Part shown: positions 28,645-38,269 of the stretch, in pieces
Layout of the letters: every line of letters begins with the position of its first letter
Numbering within the stretch: position 1 is the stretch's first letter
Assembly: GCF_045290345.1 (NCBI RefSeq)
Contig: NZ_CP155447.1
Coordinates: forward strand, 6,262,001-6,326,000
DNA: 64,000 nt
From: Singulisphaera sp045290345
GTDB taxonomy: Bacteria > Planctomycetota > Planctomycetia > Isosphaerales > Isosphaeraceae
Direction: 5' to 3'
Made by a program: the position numbers and the translations under genes
Notes under the pieces: generated by a model
The model's input: only the letters and a program-made list of their open reading frames with translations
The model's database searches: none
Told to the model about the DNA's origin: nothing

Positions 28645-29769
28645 TCACTGGGGCTGAGGGGCAGGCGGCACCGGCGTGGCGCTCGGCTTGCGGTCGAGAA
28701 CGTCCAGGGGCATCTCCGCGAAGAAGTCGGAGGGACGGGAGTCACCGTTCGTTTCCGACTTGGCCTCGGTGCCCACCAGGGACGCCGCGGCTTCATCGCG
28801 GGCCTTCGCCAGCATCGGGAAGAGCGTGGTGTTGACCTCTTGCTGGCGTGGGCTATTCGCGACTCCAAACCGAAGGTTATTCGCGCTCATGAACGTCAAG
28901 AGCTCGGCGAGCGTGACTTCGGGGCGTTTCTCGACACCGGCCAAGAGGACGTTGATCGCCGGTGTTTTCAGCATTCGGGTCAGACCGAATAGAGCCTTGA
29001 GGTATCGCTCAGCCTCGGTGCGCTGGCGGGTTCCCCTCGCGATTGTCGCTTCGACCTTGGTCCGTACCCCGCGGATTGCGTCTTGCACCTTCTCGAGCGT
29101 CGCAGGGTCGAACTCGCCCTTCTCCTCGTTCTGCTTGCGAAGTTCCGCGGCCAGTGCCTTGAGATTTTCGCGATCGGCTGCGAACGGCTCAGTCTTCAAG
29201 GCCTCGGGGAGTCCCCCCTTGGTCAACTGATCGACGCTGACCGTGATCGCACCCGCCGCATACTGGAACGGGATATCCCGAATCAGGGTGCCGGGCACCT
29301 TGACCCCCGTCGACTTCAGGCCTCGGTAGTAGACTCGCGGGTTCAACACCTCGTCCAGCGCCACGTTCAACGCATCGCCGCGCACGATGTCGCGCGGCTC
29401 GGGGTTGTCTCTCAGCCGGCGGGCCACCTCTTCGCGGGCCTGGTTAATGCCCTGCCGCTGCCTGGCAAGCCGTTCGTGGTAACGGCGATTGGCCTCTTGC
29501 TGCCCCTCCCAGACGTACTGGTTCCAGCGCATCGCCGTGTCGGCATTGATCGATCGGGCCACGGCCGTCTGCTGGTTGTAGACGCCGGCCCCCTCCGCGA
29601 ACGCGCCAAGGCCACGGGCCACATCCCCCTGGACGGTTCCCACGCCACCGCCCCAGCCACCCCAGCCCCAACCACCGTAGCCTCCGGGATAGTTGAACTG
29701 CGCGTGCGCCGAAGTACCCGACACGGCAACCACAGCCAACATGGCGATCAGACGACGGACCCAGAGCAT
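28645..29769 (-). CDS. Secreted hypothetical protein with Gly/Trp-rich N-terminus
   Basis: 374 aa. The start at 29769 is chosen because GGGAGAG lies 6 bases upstream and the signal peptide is then clean (MLWVRRLIAMLAVVAVSGTS then AHA). The mature protein opens with NYPGGYGGWGWGGWGGG, then a helical region with VYNQQTAVARSINADTAMRW, a charged coiled segment (EANRRYHERLARQRQGINQA) and a Pro-rich end. Related proteins occur in several copies in planctomycetes; no function is known. Confidence 0.72.
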   Translation of the reverse strand: MLWVRRLIAMLAVVAVSGTSAHAQFNYPGGYGGWGWGGWGGGVGTVQGDVARGLGAFAEGAGVYNQQTAVARSINADTAMRWNQYVWEGQQEANRRYHERLARQRQGINQAREEVARRLRDNPEPRDIVRGDALNVALDEVLNPRVYYRGLKSTGVKVPGTLIRDIPFQYAAGAITVSVDQLTKGGLPEALKTEPFAADRENLKALAAELRKQNEEKGEFDPATLEKVQDAIRGVRTKVEATIARGTRQRTEAERYLKALFGLTRMLKTPAINVLLAGVEKRPEVTLAELLTFMSANNLRFGVANSPRQQEVNTTLFPMLAKARDEAAASLVGTEAKSETNGDSRPSDFFAEMPLDVLDRKPSATPVPPAPQPQ

Positions 29770-29973
29770 CGAATTCTCTCCCTTCATGTGCGGCATGAAC
29801 CAATTCGAGTCCGGCCTGGGGGCGAGCAACGTGAACGCAGCCTCAAGTGAGACTTAATTCACTTATCGTCGAAAGCTGATATCTTCGACAAGTCGCCCGT
29901 CACCCGGTCATGCTTGCAATCCTAACCCCACGAACGGGCAATGACAACGGTCGAATGGTCAGCCTCAATCCGA

Positions 29974-31908
29974 TTAACGATTCTGCGGACTGGGGCTGGA
30001 CTCGATCGCTGACTCGGGGAGTTCCAGGAGTGCCAGAAGGGCGTCGAAATCGATAGGCTTGATGAAATGATGATCGAATCCGGCTTCGAATGATCGGCGG
30101 CGATCTTCTGCCTGACCGTAGCCGGTAACCGCGATCAGAAGAGCGTCCCTGAGCCGCTGATCGCGGCGGATTCGGGACGCCACCTCAAAACCATCCATCC
30201 CCGGCAAACCAATATCCAGAAGAACCACTTCGGGCTGATGTGCCTGAGCGGCCTCAAGAGCAGCCTGACCATCATAGGCGATACGAACATCATAACCGAC
30301 GATCGTGAGAAGGTTTTCCATCCCTCGCGCGGAATCGACATTGTCGTCGACGACCAGGACCCGAGGCGCGGTTCGACCGGGCGGGGGGTCGGGACACACC
30401 GCGTTTTCCACCTCGGGGATCGTCGCGTCAACTCGCGGCAACAGAAGACGAAATTCACTTCCCTGTCCCATACCGCTGCTGGAGGCGATCAACGTACCTC
30501 CGTGCATTTCGGCAAGCGTACGGGCCAAGGTCAGACCGATGCCGAGTCCCCCTTGTGAGCGATCGATGGTTTGTTCCACCTGGAAGAATGGTTCAAAGAC
30601 ATGCGGGAGCATCTCGGCCGCAATCCCAACTCCGTCATCTCGGATCGTGATGGCCAGTTCGCTCTCTGCGGGTTCGACGATCAGGGCGATGTGCCCGCCC
30701 TCTTGCGTGTACTTGGCCGCATTCGTGAGCAAATTTACAAGGATCTGTTCCAGACGCGTCGCGTCCGCCTCAACGGTCGCGAGCTCCGTCGAGTTCGAAA
30801 CGGTCAGCTTGTGTCTCCGGGATTCAATCATCGGCCGAGCGGCCTCAATGGCGCTCTGGATGATGGGGGTCAAGTCGTGTCGCTTGCACTGAAGTTGAAA
30901 CTTACCCCGAGTCATCCGCGAAACATCCAGAAGGTCGTCAATCAGCCGAGCCAGGTGTCTAACCTGCTGCCCGATCACGTCCTTGGCCCACTCAAGATGC
31001 TCGGGCCTGCCCGATCGCCTGGCCAACTGAATCGCGTTATTGATTGCTGACAGAGGATTTCGTAACTCGTGGGCCAGCATTGCCAGGAAATCATCCTTGC
31101 GCCGGTCGGCCTCCCTGAGCGCTTCCTCGGCTCGCTTCCGCTCGGTCATATCATGCATGACTTTCACGAATCCGCGGAGCGATCCTGATTCATCGAGCAG
31201 CGGTCGCACGGTACCTCGGCCCCAAAATCGTTCCCCTCCCTTGCGGACATGCCACCGCTCATCCTCAGATCGACCTTGAGTGGTCGCCCGGCTGAGTTCC
31301 CGTTCCGGCGTTCCATTCCGCGTATCTTCGGGGGTAAAAATCATCGCGCCTGGCCGGCCGAGAATTTCCAACTCCTGATAGCCCAGGACACGCTCAGCCC
31401 CCTTGTTCCAACTTGAAACGAGTCCATCGAGGTTCAAGGTAATAATGGCATAGTCTTCAACGCTCTCAAGGATGAGTCGATGGCGTTCCTCACTCTCGCG
31501 AAGCGCGATCTCGGCGCGTCGACGCTCCGATCGCTCCTGGGTCTCGGCAATCGCACGCGTGACCGCAAGAACAAGCCGGTCTAGCCGTTGTTTGAGTACG
31601 TAATCAGTCGCGCCTTGCTTGAGCGACTCAATTGCAATTTCTTCGCCCAAACCACCCGAGACGAAGATAAAGGGGATCTGCGACCAACGCTCACGAACAA
31701 TCTCCAGCGCGGCGAGTCCGTCGAATGAGGGGAGCGAGTAGTCGGCAAGAATCAAGTCATAGGAGTCGGTCTCCAACTCGGCGACAAACTCGTCGCGCGT
31801 CTCCACTCGCTGCATGACAAACTCAAGCCCGCCCTTTATCAAGCGAGCTCGAGCCAGTTCATCGTCGAGCGGACTATCTTCGAGCAGAAGAATTCGTATG
31901 AGTGCCAT
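29974..31908 (-). CDS. Hybrid histidine kinase REC-PAS-HisKA-HATPase-REC
   Basis: 644 aa, cytoplasmic, no membrane segment. The ATG at 31908 begins directly with the receiver (MALIRILLLEDSPLDDE); the longer frame from 32052 overlaps the upstream gene. Domains: REC 1-125 (phospho-acceptor Asp56 in LILADYS); PAS about 145-260 (ILESVEDYAIITLNLDGLVS) with a PAC-type tail; HisKA with phosphorylatable His in FLAMLAHELRNPLSA near 281; HATPase about 390-500 (DDGVGIAAEMLPHVFEPFFQ and GLGIGLTLAR); C-terminal REC about 514-632 (VVLLDIGLPGMDGFEVA). Third gene of the phytochrome operon, 43 bases after the response regulator. It probably takes input from that regulator or passes light signals through a phosphorelay. 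Confidence 0.88.
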   Translation of the reverse strand: MALIRILLLEDSPLDDELARARLIKGGLEFVMQRVETRDEFVAELETDSYDLILADYSLPSFDGLAALEIVRERWSQIPFIFVSGGLGEEIAIESLKQGATDYVLKQRLDRLVLAVTRAIAETQERSERRRAEIALRESEERHRLILESVEDYAIITLNLDGLVSSWNKGAERVLGYQELEILGRPGAMIFTPEDTRNGTPERELSRATTQGRSEDERWHVRKGGERFWGRGTVRPLLDESGSLRGFVKVMHDMTERKRAEEALREADRRKDDFLAMLAHELRNPLSAINNAIQLARRSGRPEHLEWAKDVIGQQVRHLARLIDDLLDVSRMTRGKFQLQCKRHDLTPIIQSAIEAARPMIESRRHKLTVSNSTELATVEADATRLEQILVNLLTNAAKYTQEGGHIALIVEPAESELAITIRDDGVGIAAEMLPHVFEPFFQVEQTIDRSQGGLGIGLTLARTLAEMHGGTLIASSSGMGQGSEFRLLLPRVDATIPEVENAVCPDPPPGRTAPRVLVVDDNVDSARGMENLLTIVGYDVRIAYDGQAALEAAQAHQPEVVLLDIGLPGMDGFEVASRIRRDQRLRDALLIAVTGYGQAEDRRRSFEAGFDHHFIKPIDFDALLALLELPESAIESSPSPQNR

Positions 31909-31951
31909 GTCTTGCTCAACTGAGGCAAGGGAAATCGAGCTCGGGACGGCT

Positions 31952-32404
31952 TCAGTTCCGGATCGGCTTGGCACTACCCGGAGGCGGCTCGTTGAGCACG
32001 GCCCAGAAGACACCCAAATCCTGAATTCCCTCGAGAAACTCCTTGAAACCAACGGGTTTCACGACGTAAGCGTTGACCCCGAGCTTATAGCTTCGGAGCA
32101 AATCCTTCTCTTCGCGGGAGGAAGTCAACATCACGACCGGGACGCTTTGGAGGAGTGGGTCGTTCTTGATCTGTTCCAAAACTTGGAGCCCATCTACCTT
32201 GGGAAGCTTGAGATCGAGCAGGACTACGGCCGGATTCCCCTTGGAACGGTCCTGGTATTCCCCACGGCAATAGAGGTAGTCGAGCGCCTCGGCTCCATCG
32301 CGAACGGAAATCACCTCGTTAGCGAGGTTCGTCTTGGCCAAGGCAATTAAGGTAAGTTCGAGATCTTTCGGATTGTCTTCCACAAGCAGGATTGGCTTCA
32401 GCAT
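31952..32404 (-). CDS. Rcp1-type single-domain response regulator
   Basis: 150 aa, a receiver domain without output domain. Acidic pocket LLVEDNPKD (Glu9-Asp10), phospho-acceptor Asp64 in VVLLDLKLPKVDG, and conserved MLTSSREEKD and VVKPVGF (Lys). The insertion ALDYLYCRGEYQDRSKG is typical of the Rcp1 class that receives phosphate from phytochrome kinases. The ATG overlaps the stop of the phytochrome gene (ATGCTGA), so translation is coupled. It would shuttle phosphate between the phytochrome and downstream partners. Confidence 0.9.
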   Translation of the reverse strand: MLKPILLVEDNPKDLELTLIALAKTNLANEVISVRDGAEALDYLYCRGEYQDRSKGNPAVVLLDLKLPKVDGLQVLEQIKNDPLLQSVPVVMLTSSREEKDLLRSYKLGVNAYVVKPVGFKEFLEGIQDLGVFWAVLNEPPPGSAKPIRN

Positions 32405-34665
32405 GGTGTCCCCTCGACCTGCCTTAGTTTTTTGGGCACCGTGAAGTAAAAGGTAGCGCCTTGATCCACAACACCCTCGGCCCACGTACGGCCACCATGC
32501 CGCTCAATGATTCTTCGGACATTTGCTAATCCAATGCCCGTCCCCTCAAATTCTTCCATCCTGTGGAGCCGCTGAAAAACACCAAATAGTTTTCCTACGT
32601 ACTTCATATCAAATCCTGTACCATTATCGCGTACGAAGTAAATAATCTCCGCACGATGATCTTCACAACCTATTTCGATCGAGGCTTCATCTCGTTTCCG
32701 CGTATACTTCACAGCATTGGACAAGAGATTGCGGAGGACTAACCGCATCATGACCGGGTCGGCCCAAGCGTCCGAAAGAGGTTGAATTTTCCAGTGAATG
32801 ATCCGTCCCGCACTCTCGGCCATGACCTCGCGACAGACCTCATTCACAAGCTGATTCACATTTAAATTCACAGGACTTATCCCCGATCTCGCCATCTGGG
32901 AGAAGGCAAGCAGGTTGTCCACAAGAATGCCGGCGAATTGAGCCGATTCAATGATGGTGCTCAAATATCGTTGCCCGGTTTCACTCAGGACGAGCTGTTC
33001 GCTGAGCAATTCGGCATAGCCCACGATATGTCGAAACGGAGCCCTCAGATCGTGTGAAACCGAATAGGAGAAGGCTTCGAGTTCTTGATTACTTCGCTTC
33101 AACTCCTCGCTGAGTTCGGCAAGTTCCTCAGCCTGGCGAAGCACAATGCCCACGACCGCATTCCGAAATTCGGCCGCGGTTTCCAACTCACTCGTCCGCC
33201 ACGGCTTCGAACGCAGACTCACGGTTTCCTTCCACACCTCGAAGCTCTTTCGCGGATGGAGGCGAAGGCCGTCATCCTCAATTGGCTTTCTTGGATCGCC
33301 TCCCCATTGCACTGTGCGTAGAACTTCAGGCCGAAACCAAAGGATGTAGCTCTGGTAAAGTTTGGAAATGGAGATCGCGAGCAAACCGCTGGCCTGATCT
33401 TTATAGGCTTGAGCTTCGCTTATAAATTCAGACAGTGACGCGGTACTGAAAACATCTTTCGCGATATCCTCGGAAAGCCATCCGATCAGTCGGAGGATAG
33501 CCGCTTCGTCAGGGGTGGATCCGACGCGATGGCACTTGCCATTGAAGACCACTGCGGCCCCCCCCGCCTCGGCGAATTCGAGCAGTTCCTTTGGGTGTTT
33601 GATCAGTCCGTCGGCGAACTCCTCCTCGCTCGCCATGTAGGCCAGGAGAGTGGTCTGGACCGAAGTCAACTTGAGACGGTACTCGAACTCAGCTTGTCGC
33701 TCCTTGGCGTCAAGTTGGGGTGAAAAAACTTGCCCAAGCAGGTCGCAGGCCGTCCTGATCTCGAACGGAACATCGAGAGCAGTGCCGTTATGACAAGAGA
33801 TCAGGCCCCATAACTGGCCCTCCCGAAGGATAGAAATCGACATCGATGCCGCCGTGCCCATATTTCTCATGTACTCGACATGGATGGGCGAGACGCTCCG
33901 GAGAGTGGCGTCGCTTAGGTCGAGCGGACGGCCGGTCCTCGGATCATCCGCGGGAATGATCGGGACCGGCCTGTATTCGGCATTGGCAATCAAGCGGATC
34001 CGGTTTCGACGATAGAGTTCGCGTGCCTGAAGGGGAATGTCCGAAGCAGGGAAACGATGTCCCTGATAAGAAGGCAAGACGTCGTTGCGATCCTCAGCGA
34101 TAACCGTACCGGCCCCATCGTCATCGAACCGATAGATCAAGACCCGGTCATATCCGCTGATGCTTCGAACAGCTTCCACGGCCAACCGACAAAGGTCATC
34201 AACCGTCGCGGCCCGCTCCATGCGGGTCAAAAAGCTTCGAACGAGCGGGTACAGGTTCTTGAACGAGATGACGTTGCCGGACTGGTGAGGTTCTAATTCG
34301 AGGATAAAAACGTGATCCTGGCGATGCGCAATGGCGTTGAAGGACCTCACGTCCCCTTGAACCGCAACCGAGAGCACTCCGACGAACTGGGCTTCACGAT
34401 CGAGAGTGGGCCCGGCCAGCCACTGCTGCAATTGGCCTCCCTGTGCCGCTCCAAACACGGCTTCGACCGTTTGGCCCAGAATCGCCTCGACATTTTCTCC
34501 AAGCAACTCCTCAACATTCTGACTTGCTTGGAGAATGGTCCATGTATCGCCCTCGAGTACCAAGAGCGCTCCGGCAGGTTGAATACTACCGGGAATATGG
34601 ATGGGCTCGCGGTCACACGTTGTGAGATCGCCATGATCGGATTGAATCGCCACCGCACGCATCAT
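32398..34665 (-). CDS. bphP: Bacteriophytochrome histidine kinase
   Basis: 755 aa, soluble red/far-red photoreceptor kinase. The start at 34665 follows AGGATTGG. PAS-GAF-PHY photosensory module: Cys17 in LTTCDREPIHIPGSIQP is at the biliverdin attachment site; FPASDIPLQARELY (near 205-218) is the conserved DIP motif; SVSPIHVEYMRNMG (near 255-268) holds the chromophore-contact His; PHY tongue LRLHPRKSFEVWKE carries PRxSF. The HisKA phosphorylation site is in FSYSVSHDLRAPFRH near 537. HATPase: NLLSNAVKYT and DNGTGFDMKYV and GTGIGLANVRRI. First gene of the operon with an Rcp1-type regulator and a hybrid kinase. No heme oxygenase for biliverdin synthesis is seen in the window. Confidence 0.93.
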   Translation of the reverse strand: MMRAVAIQSDHGDLTTCDREPIHIPGSIQPAGALLVLEGDTWTILQASQNVEELLGENVEAILGQTVEAVFGAAQGGQLQQWLAGPTLDREAQFVGVLSVAVQGDVRSFNAIAHRQDHVFILELEPHQSGNVISFKNLYPLVRSFLTRMERAATVDDLCRLAVEAVRSISGYDRVLIYRFDDDGAGTVIAEDRNDVLPSYQGHRFPASDIPLQARELYRRNRIRLIANAEYRPVPIIPADDPRTGRPLDLSDATLRSVSPIHVEYMRNMGTAASMSISILREGQLWGLISCHNGTALDVPFEIRTACDLLGQVFSPQLDAKERQAEFEYRLKLTSVQTTLLAYMASEEEFADGLIKHPKELLEFAEAGGAAVVFNGKCHRVGSTPDEAAILRLIGWLSEDIAKDVFSTASLSEFISEAQAYKDQASGLLAISISKLYQSYILWFRPEVLRTVQWGGDPRKPIEDDGLRLHPRKSFEVWKETVSLRSKPWRTSELETAAEFRNAVVGIVLRQAEELAELSEELKRSNQELEAFSYSVSHDLRAPFRHIVGYAELLSEQLVLSETGQRYLSTIIESAQFAGILVDNLLAFSQMARSGISPVNLNVNQLVNEVCREVMAESAGRIIHWKIQPLSDAWADPVMMRLVLRNLLSNAVKYTRKRDEASIEIGCEDHRAEIIYFVRDNGTGFDMKYVGKLFGVFQRLHRMEEFEGTGIGLANVRRIIERHGGRTWAEGVVDQGATFYFTVPKKLRQVEGTPC

Positions 34666-34963
34666 GACGTTGCCAATCCTATCCAGCCGAGATTCCCGAA
34701 CCGCGAGCCATCGAGCAGGTTCATGCAGAACGCATCGAAGCATTCACACGATTCGCACTTCGATCCTCCCGGACTGACCGTGGAAGCCAGAGATTTCGGT
34801 TCATGTACGGGATCGCGTGTTGGACGTATTCCCTGAAAATCGCCCTGAGGGCGAGGAGGCGTCACAACAACGTCGCCGGACTACCGCAACCGGCATGCCG
34901 ATCCGCATGATTTTTCCCACCCAGGGGCCTTATTTGGGGGAGGACCAAGGGGGGTCGTGGGCC

Positions 34964-34969
34964 TATAAT
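34964..34969 (+). promoter_or_regulatory. TATAAT -10 box upstream of the thioredoxin-fold gene
   Basis: Perfect TATAAT in GGCCTATAATGACG, 42 bases before the ATG at 35011. The 34666-35010 gap separates the divergent phytochrome and thioredoxin-fold genes and is otherwise empty. Confidence 0.5.
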
Positions 34970-35010
34970 GACGACTTCGTTCCCGTTCCTTTGGATTGGA
35001 GTTCTCCCTC

Positions 35011-35580
35011 ATGGCACTGACACCGTCCACCATGCTACCTCTCGGGTCGAAAGCCCCTGACTTCCGCCTGCCCGACACCGAGGGAAAGCCCGTATCGCTG
35101 GCGGACTTCAAAGGTGCGAAAGCGACCCTCATTATTTTTTTGTGCAATCACTGCCCCTACGTCAAGCATGTTCGTCAGGAACTGGCGGCTTTGGGGCGTG
35201 ACTACCAGGCAAAAGGTGTCGCAGTGATTGGGATCAGTGCGAATGACGCGGTGGCGTACCCAGACGATAGCCCCGAAATGATGGTCCGAGAGAAGGCCGA
35301 AGCGGGCTACACCTTTCCGTACCTTTACGATGAAAGCCAGGCCGTGGCGCGGGCCTACCAGGCGGCCTGCACCCCGGACTTCTTTCTCTTCGACAAAGAC
35401 CATTCCTTGGTCTATCGCGGCCAGATGGATGAGAGCCGGCCGGGAAATAGTATTCCCGTAACCGGCAAGGATCTGCGTACCGCTCTCGATGCTGTGCTCG
35501 CCAATCAACCGGTTGCACAAACGCAGAAGCCAAGCCTCGGCTGCAACATCAAGTGGAAGCCCAACACGCGATCCGAATAA
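35011..35580 (+). CDS. Thioredoxin-family (AhpC/TSA-like) redox protein
   Basis: 189 aa, cytoplasmic (no signal peptide). Peroxiredoxin-like fold: LGSKAPDFRLPDTEGKPVSL, TLIIFLCNHCPYVKHVRQEL with CxxC-type Cys45/Cys48, then GVAVIGISAND, CTPDFFLFDKD and YRGQMDESRPGN. The C-terminal KPSLGCNIKWKP tail is a hallmark of this thioredoxin subgroup. The ATG at 35011 has GGAG upstream. It probably reduces disulfides or peroxides; no partner gene is adjacent. Confidence 0.9.
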   Translation: MALTPSTMLPLGSKAPDFRLPDTEGKPVSLADFKGAKATLIIFLCNHCPYVKHVRQELAALGRDYQAKGVAVIGISANDAVAYPDDSPEMMVREKAEAGYTFPYLYDESQAVARAYQAACTPDFFLFDKDHSLVYRGQMDESRPGNSIPVTGKDLRTALDAVLANQPVAQTQKPSLGCNIKWKPNTRSE

Positions 35581-35780
35581 CCGACGCACTCCGGTCGGTC
35601 CCCATGGCGAGGCAAGAACTCGATTCGAATCATGGCGAATCGCCCACAAGATCGCACATGATTACGTCACCCACTTCGCAAGCAGGCAAGCGAGGCTATT
35701 CCTCTCCTTCTGAAAAGACGTCGAGATCGCCCTCTCGAATCGCCTCAGGATCATCAGCAAACCGTCACCCGTGGCGCGCG

Positions 35781-35810
35781 AAAATCGGGAGAGCGATCAA
35801 GCTCTCCCGA
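35781..35810 (-). terminator. Terminator after the ECF fusion gene
   Basis: Perfect 10-bp stem TCGGGAGAGC/GCTCTCCCGA (35785-35810) with a 6-base loop, followed on the minus strand by TTTT. It sits 56 bases past the stop at 35866 and may also serve the convergent thioredoxin-fold gene. Confidence 0.7.
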
Positions 35811-35865
35811 CCGCGTTGTCTCGAGCGAAGATTTCGATTCAATCGCAAGGATTCACACAGATCCG

Positions 35866-38043
35866 TTATTCCTTTTGGCCATTCTCCGGCTCGGCATCCT
35901 TCTCCTTAAGCAAGTGGGTCACCGCTTTTTCAAGTTCGTCGACCGTGAAAAATCCGGCGTAACGGATGACTCCCCTGGCATCGATGACGAATACTTTGGG
36001 CGAGGCGCCGTCCCACGCGGTGTGGATCGGTCCCGGCCCGCCGTTCTGGTCGGGGTCCCACCAAAACCGCGCCGTTGGCCCGATCGTCTTGACGGTCTGC
36101 TTGAACGCCTCACGATCGTTGCCGGTGACGACCCCCAGGATGGAGAGCGGCTTCCCTTCCATGTTCCGGGCCAGAGTCGAGAATAACTGCGTGGGAACCA
36201 GCCGAACGTTCCCCCCCGGGACGAGTGGCATGAGCTTCCGGTCGATGTAGAGCACGACGACTCTGCCACGAGACTCGCTCAGCTTCATGGGCTTGCCGTC
36301 GAGATCCTCACCCTCGATCTCGGGAGCCATCTTGTCGACGGACAAGTGGCGGAGCGCAAAGAGGGGGGCCTGTACTTTCTGATCGAGACGGCGAGTCAAC
36401 AAGGCAAAGGAGCGCTCGTCGTTGTTTTCGACGTTGGGAAACTCGGCGATCACCCGTTCGAAGAGGTGCACTGCCTCCTCTTCCAACCGCTTCGGGTCCT
36501 TCTGCATGACCCATTTCCGATCCTCCGGGGTCACCCCACGCATCTGCCAGACCCGGTCGATTTGATCCGGCGAATCGAGCGTAAATCGCCGGATCATCTC
36601 AGCCTGATATCGGAGCAGGTCGGCCAGCCAGTAGCACGCGTGCCCCCTGACGTCACGATAGGGACTCTGCTCCAGCGCGTTGCGAGCGAGATCCTCCGCG
36701 GATTTCGACCGCCAAGTGTCCGCCAGTTTATATCGGTCGGTAAAGAGAGTAGCGAGTCGATCGCTCCGGGAATGGTCGCGGGCAAGGATTTCCCTGGCCT
36801 TGGCCCCTTCCAGTTCAAGCCGAGCGTTCTTGGCGAGCCAGACGAGTATCTGTTCGGAGACATCCGACCCTGGATTACGGATCGCCAGTTCCAGAAGGCG
36901 GCCGCTGATTCGATTGTAATCGGTCGCGGCCTGTTTGGCCGGGACCTTCCTCACCTGACCTGGGCCGGCGTTGCCTGCCCTGGCCTTATTGACGGCAGTC
37001 GTGTTCGCTTTGAGAGCATCAAACTCGCGCAAAAGCGTCTGAAACTCCTCTTCCGGTCCTTGTCGGACGGCTTGTTCCGGCCCCTTCGCGCCAGTTTCCT
37101 GAACCTGCTGTGGTACCGGTGCCGGTGCCCTCCCCTGCCCCTGCCCCTGCCCCTGCCCCTGAGCGGAATAAGCCACCAGCGCAGCGCTGGCCGTCAGGGT
37201 CGCGGCAAGCAACGACACAGCGACGATTTTCAGTTTGGCGAGAAACATGCTTCGAAGGCCTCCCGCAACGAGTGTGACAATCGGTTGGGAAACGATTCCG
37301 GCCACGGCGATCCTGGCCAGATCGGCGTTCATGCAAACCTGGACGGTTGCCTCGGCGAGAGTCGCCGGGAGAGTAGTTGCCGATGCGGTCTGTGAGGTGA
37401 GTTCGTACCAGGCGACTCCGACCGAAGGAGCCACCCCGCGACCGATCAAGCGCGCCCGCAATTTCTGACGCCCTCGGGTCTGACGGCTCTTGACGGTCCC
37501 CACCGGCCAGCCGAGTTGGTGCGCAGCCGCTTCGTGGGTGAGACCTTCGAGGTCGCAGAGCACGATCGCCGTTCGGAATCGCTCCGGGAGCCGGCCGAGT
37601 TCGTCGTGGAGCACGGCGTCGAGATCATCGCGAGGGCGATCCTCGTCGATCAGGGGCCTCGCCATCGCGCCGAGATTCCCCTCATGGATCCGCCTCCGGA
37701 TGGCATTGGCGCGTGCGCAGGCGGCGATCCGCACGGCCACGGCATGGAGCCAAGGCCCGAGGGTCTCCCGCACCCGGAGCGTTGCCGCCTTCTGCACGAG
37801 GACCAGATACGTGGCCTGAAAGGCATCCTGGGCGTCTTGCTCGTTCCGCAAGGTCGCGCGGCAAACGCGGAAGACCATCGGGCCGTGGCGTCGGACAAGT
37901 TCCGCGAAGGCCAACGAGGCTGAGCGTTCTCCACGACCCGTGAACCGATCGAGGAGTTCCCCATCGCTCAGACCGCTCACGGTCCCTGAGTCGAAAATCA
38001 CACCGAGCAGATGCAAAGATTCGCCGTGCGGTTTGCTCGTCAA
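35866..38043 (-). CDS. ECF sigma factor fused to a membrane segment and extracytoplasmic thioredoxin-fold domain
   Basis: 725 aa. Residues of about 25-205 are a sigma-70 ECF protein: sigma-2 with LRNEQDAQDAFQATYLVLVQ, and sigma-4 with RLPERFRTAIVLCDLEGLTH then LGWPVGTVKSRQTRGRQKL. A single transmembrane helix follows at about 268-292 (LKIVAVSLLAATLTASAALV), then a Gly-Gln repeat (GQGQGQGQGQGR, 294-305). The C-terminal 400 aa start with a helical region and end in a TlpA-like fold (MAPEIEGEDLDGKPMKLSES, then VVVLYIDRK, WWDPDQNGG, PKVFVIDARGVIRY) with no CxxC, so it is probably not a redox enzyme. This planctomycete architecture would keep the sigma factor at the membrane until release. No separate anti-sigma gene is adjacent. 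Confidence 0.88.
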   Translation of the reverse strand: MTSKPHGESLHLLGVIFDSGTVSGLSDGELLDRFTGRGERSASLAFAELVRRHGPMVFRVCRATLRNEQDAQDAFQATYLVLVQKAATLRVRETLGPWLHAVAVRIAACARANAIRRRIHEGNLGAMARPLIDEDRPRDDLDAVLHDELGRLPERFRTAIVLCDLEGLTHEAAAHQLGWPVGTVKSRQTRGRQKLRARLIGRGVAPSVGVAWYELTSQTASATTLPATLAEATVQVCMNADLARIAVAGIVSQPIVTLVAGGLRSMFLAKLKIVAVSLLAATLTASAALVAYSAQGQGQGQGQGRAPAPVPQQVQETGAKGPEQAVRQGPEEEFQTLLREFDALKANTTAVNKARAGNAGPGQVRKVPAKQAATDYNRISGRLLELAIRNPGSDVSEQILVWLAKNARLELEGAKAREILARDHSRSDRLATLFTDRYKLADTWRSKSAEDLARNALEQSPYRDVRGHACYWLADLLRYQAEMIRRFTLDSPDQIDRVWQMRGVTPEDRKWVMQKDPKRLEEEAVHLFERVIAEFPNVENNDERSFALLTRRLDQKVQAPLFALRHLSVDKMAPEIEGEDLDGKPMKLSESRGRVVVLYIDRKLMPLVPGGNVRLVPTQLFSTLARNMEGKPLSILGVVTGNDREAFKQTVKTIGPTARFWWDPDQNGGPGPIHTAWDGASPKVFVIDARGVIRYAGFFTVDELEKAVTHLLKEKDAEPENGQKE

Positions 38044-38269
38044 TGGACCAATCCTCCCCCCTCCCGTCTGGTTGATATACGAGAATGTGGCGAGGGAGGC
38101 TGGCGGTTCCGTGATTCTGGCAAAAAAATGTGAAAATCGCGAAAGAAGCGAATCTGCAATCGATCAAGCAGGCCCCTAAAGCCGGAAAGGCGGAGGGCCT
38201 GGAATCGCTACCGAATGATCCGATCTTGATCTTCGGTAACTCTGACTCAGGAGTCAGATCAACTCGGAA

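Noticed and set aside
37135..37162. Short tandem repeat CCCCTG as a possible CRISPR or microsatellite switch
   Set aside because: It encodes the Gly-Gln linker of the ECF fusion in frame; there are no spacers. Slippage is possible, but nothing shows a switch.
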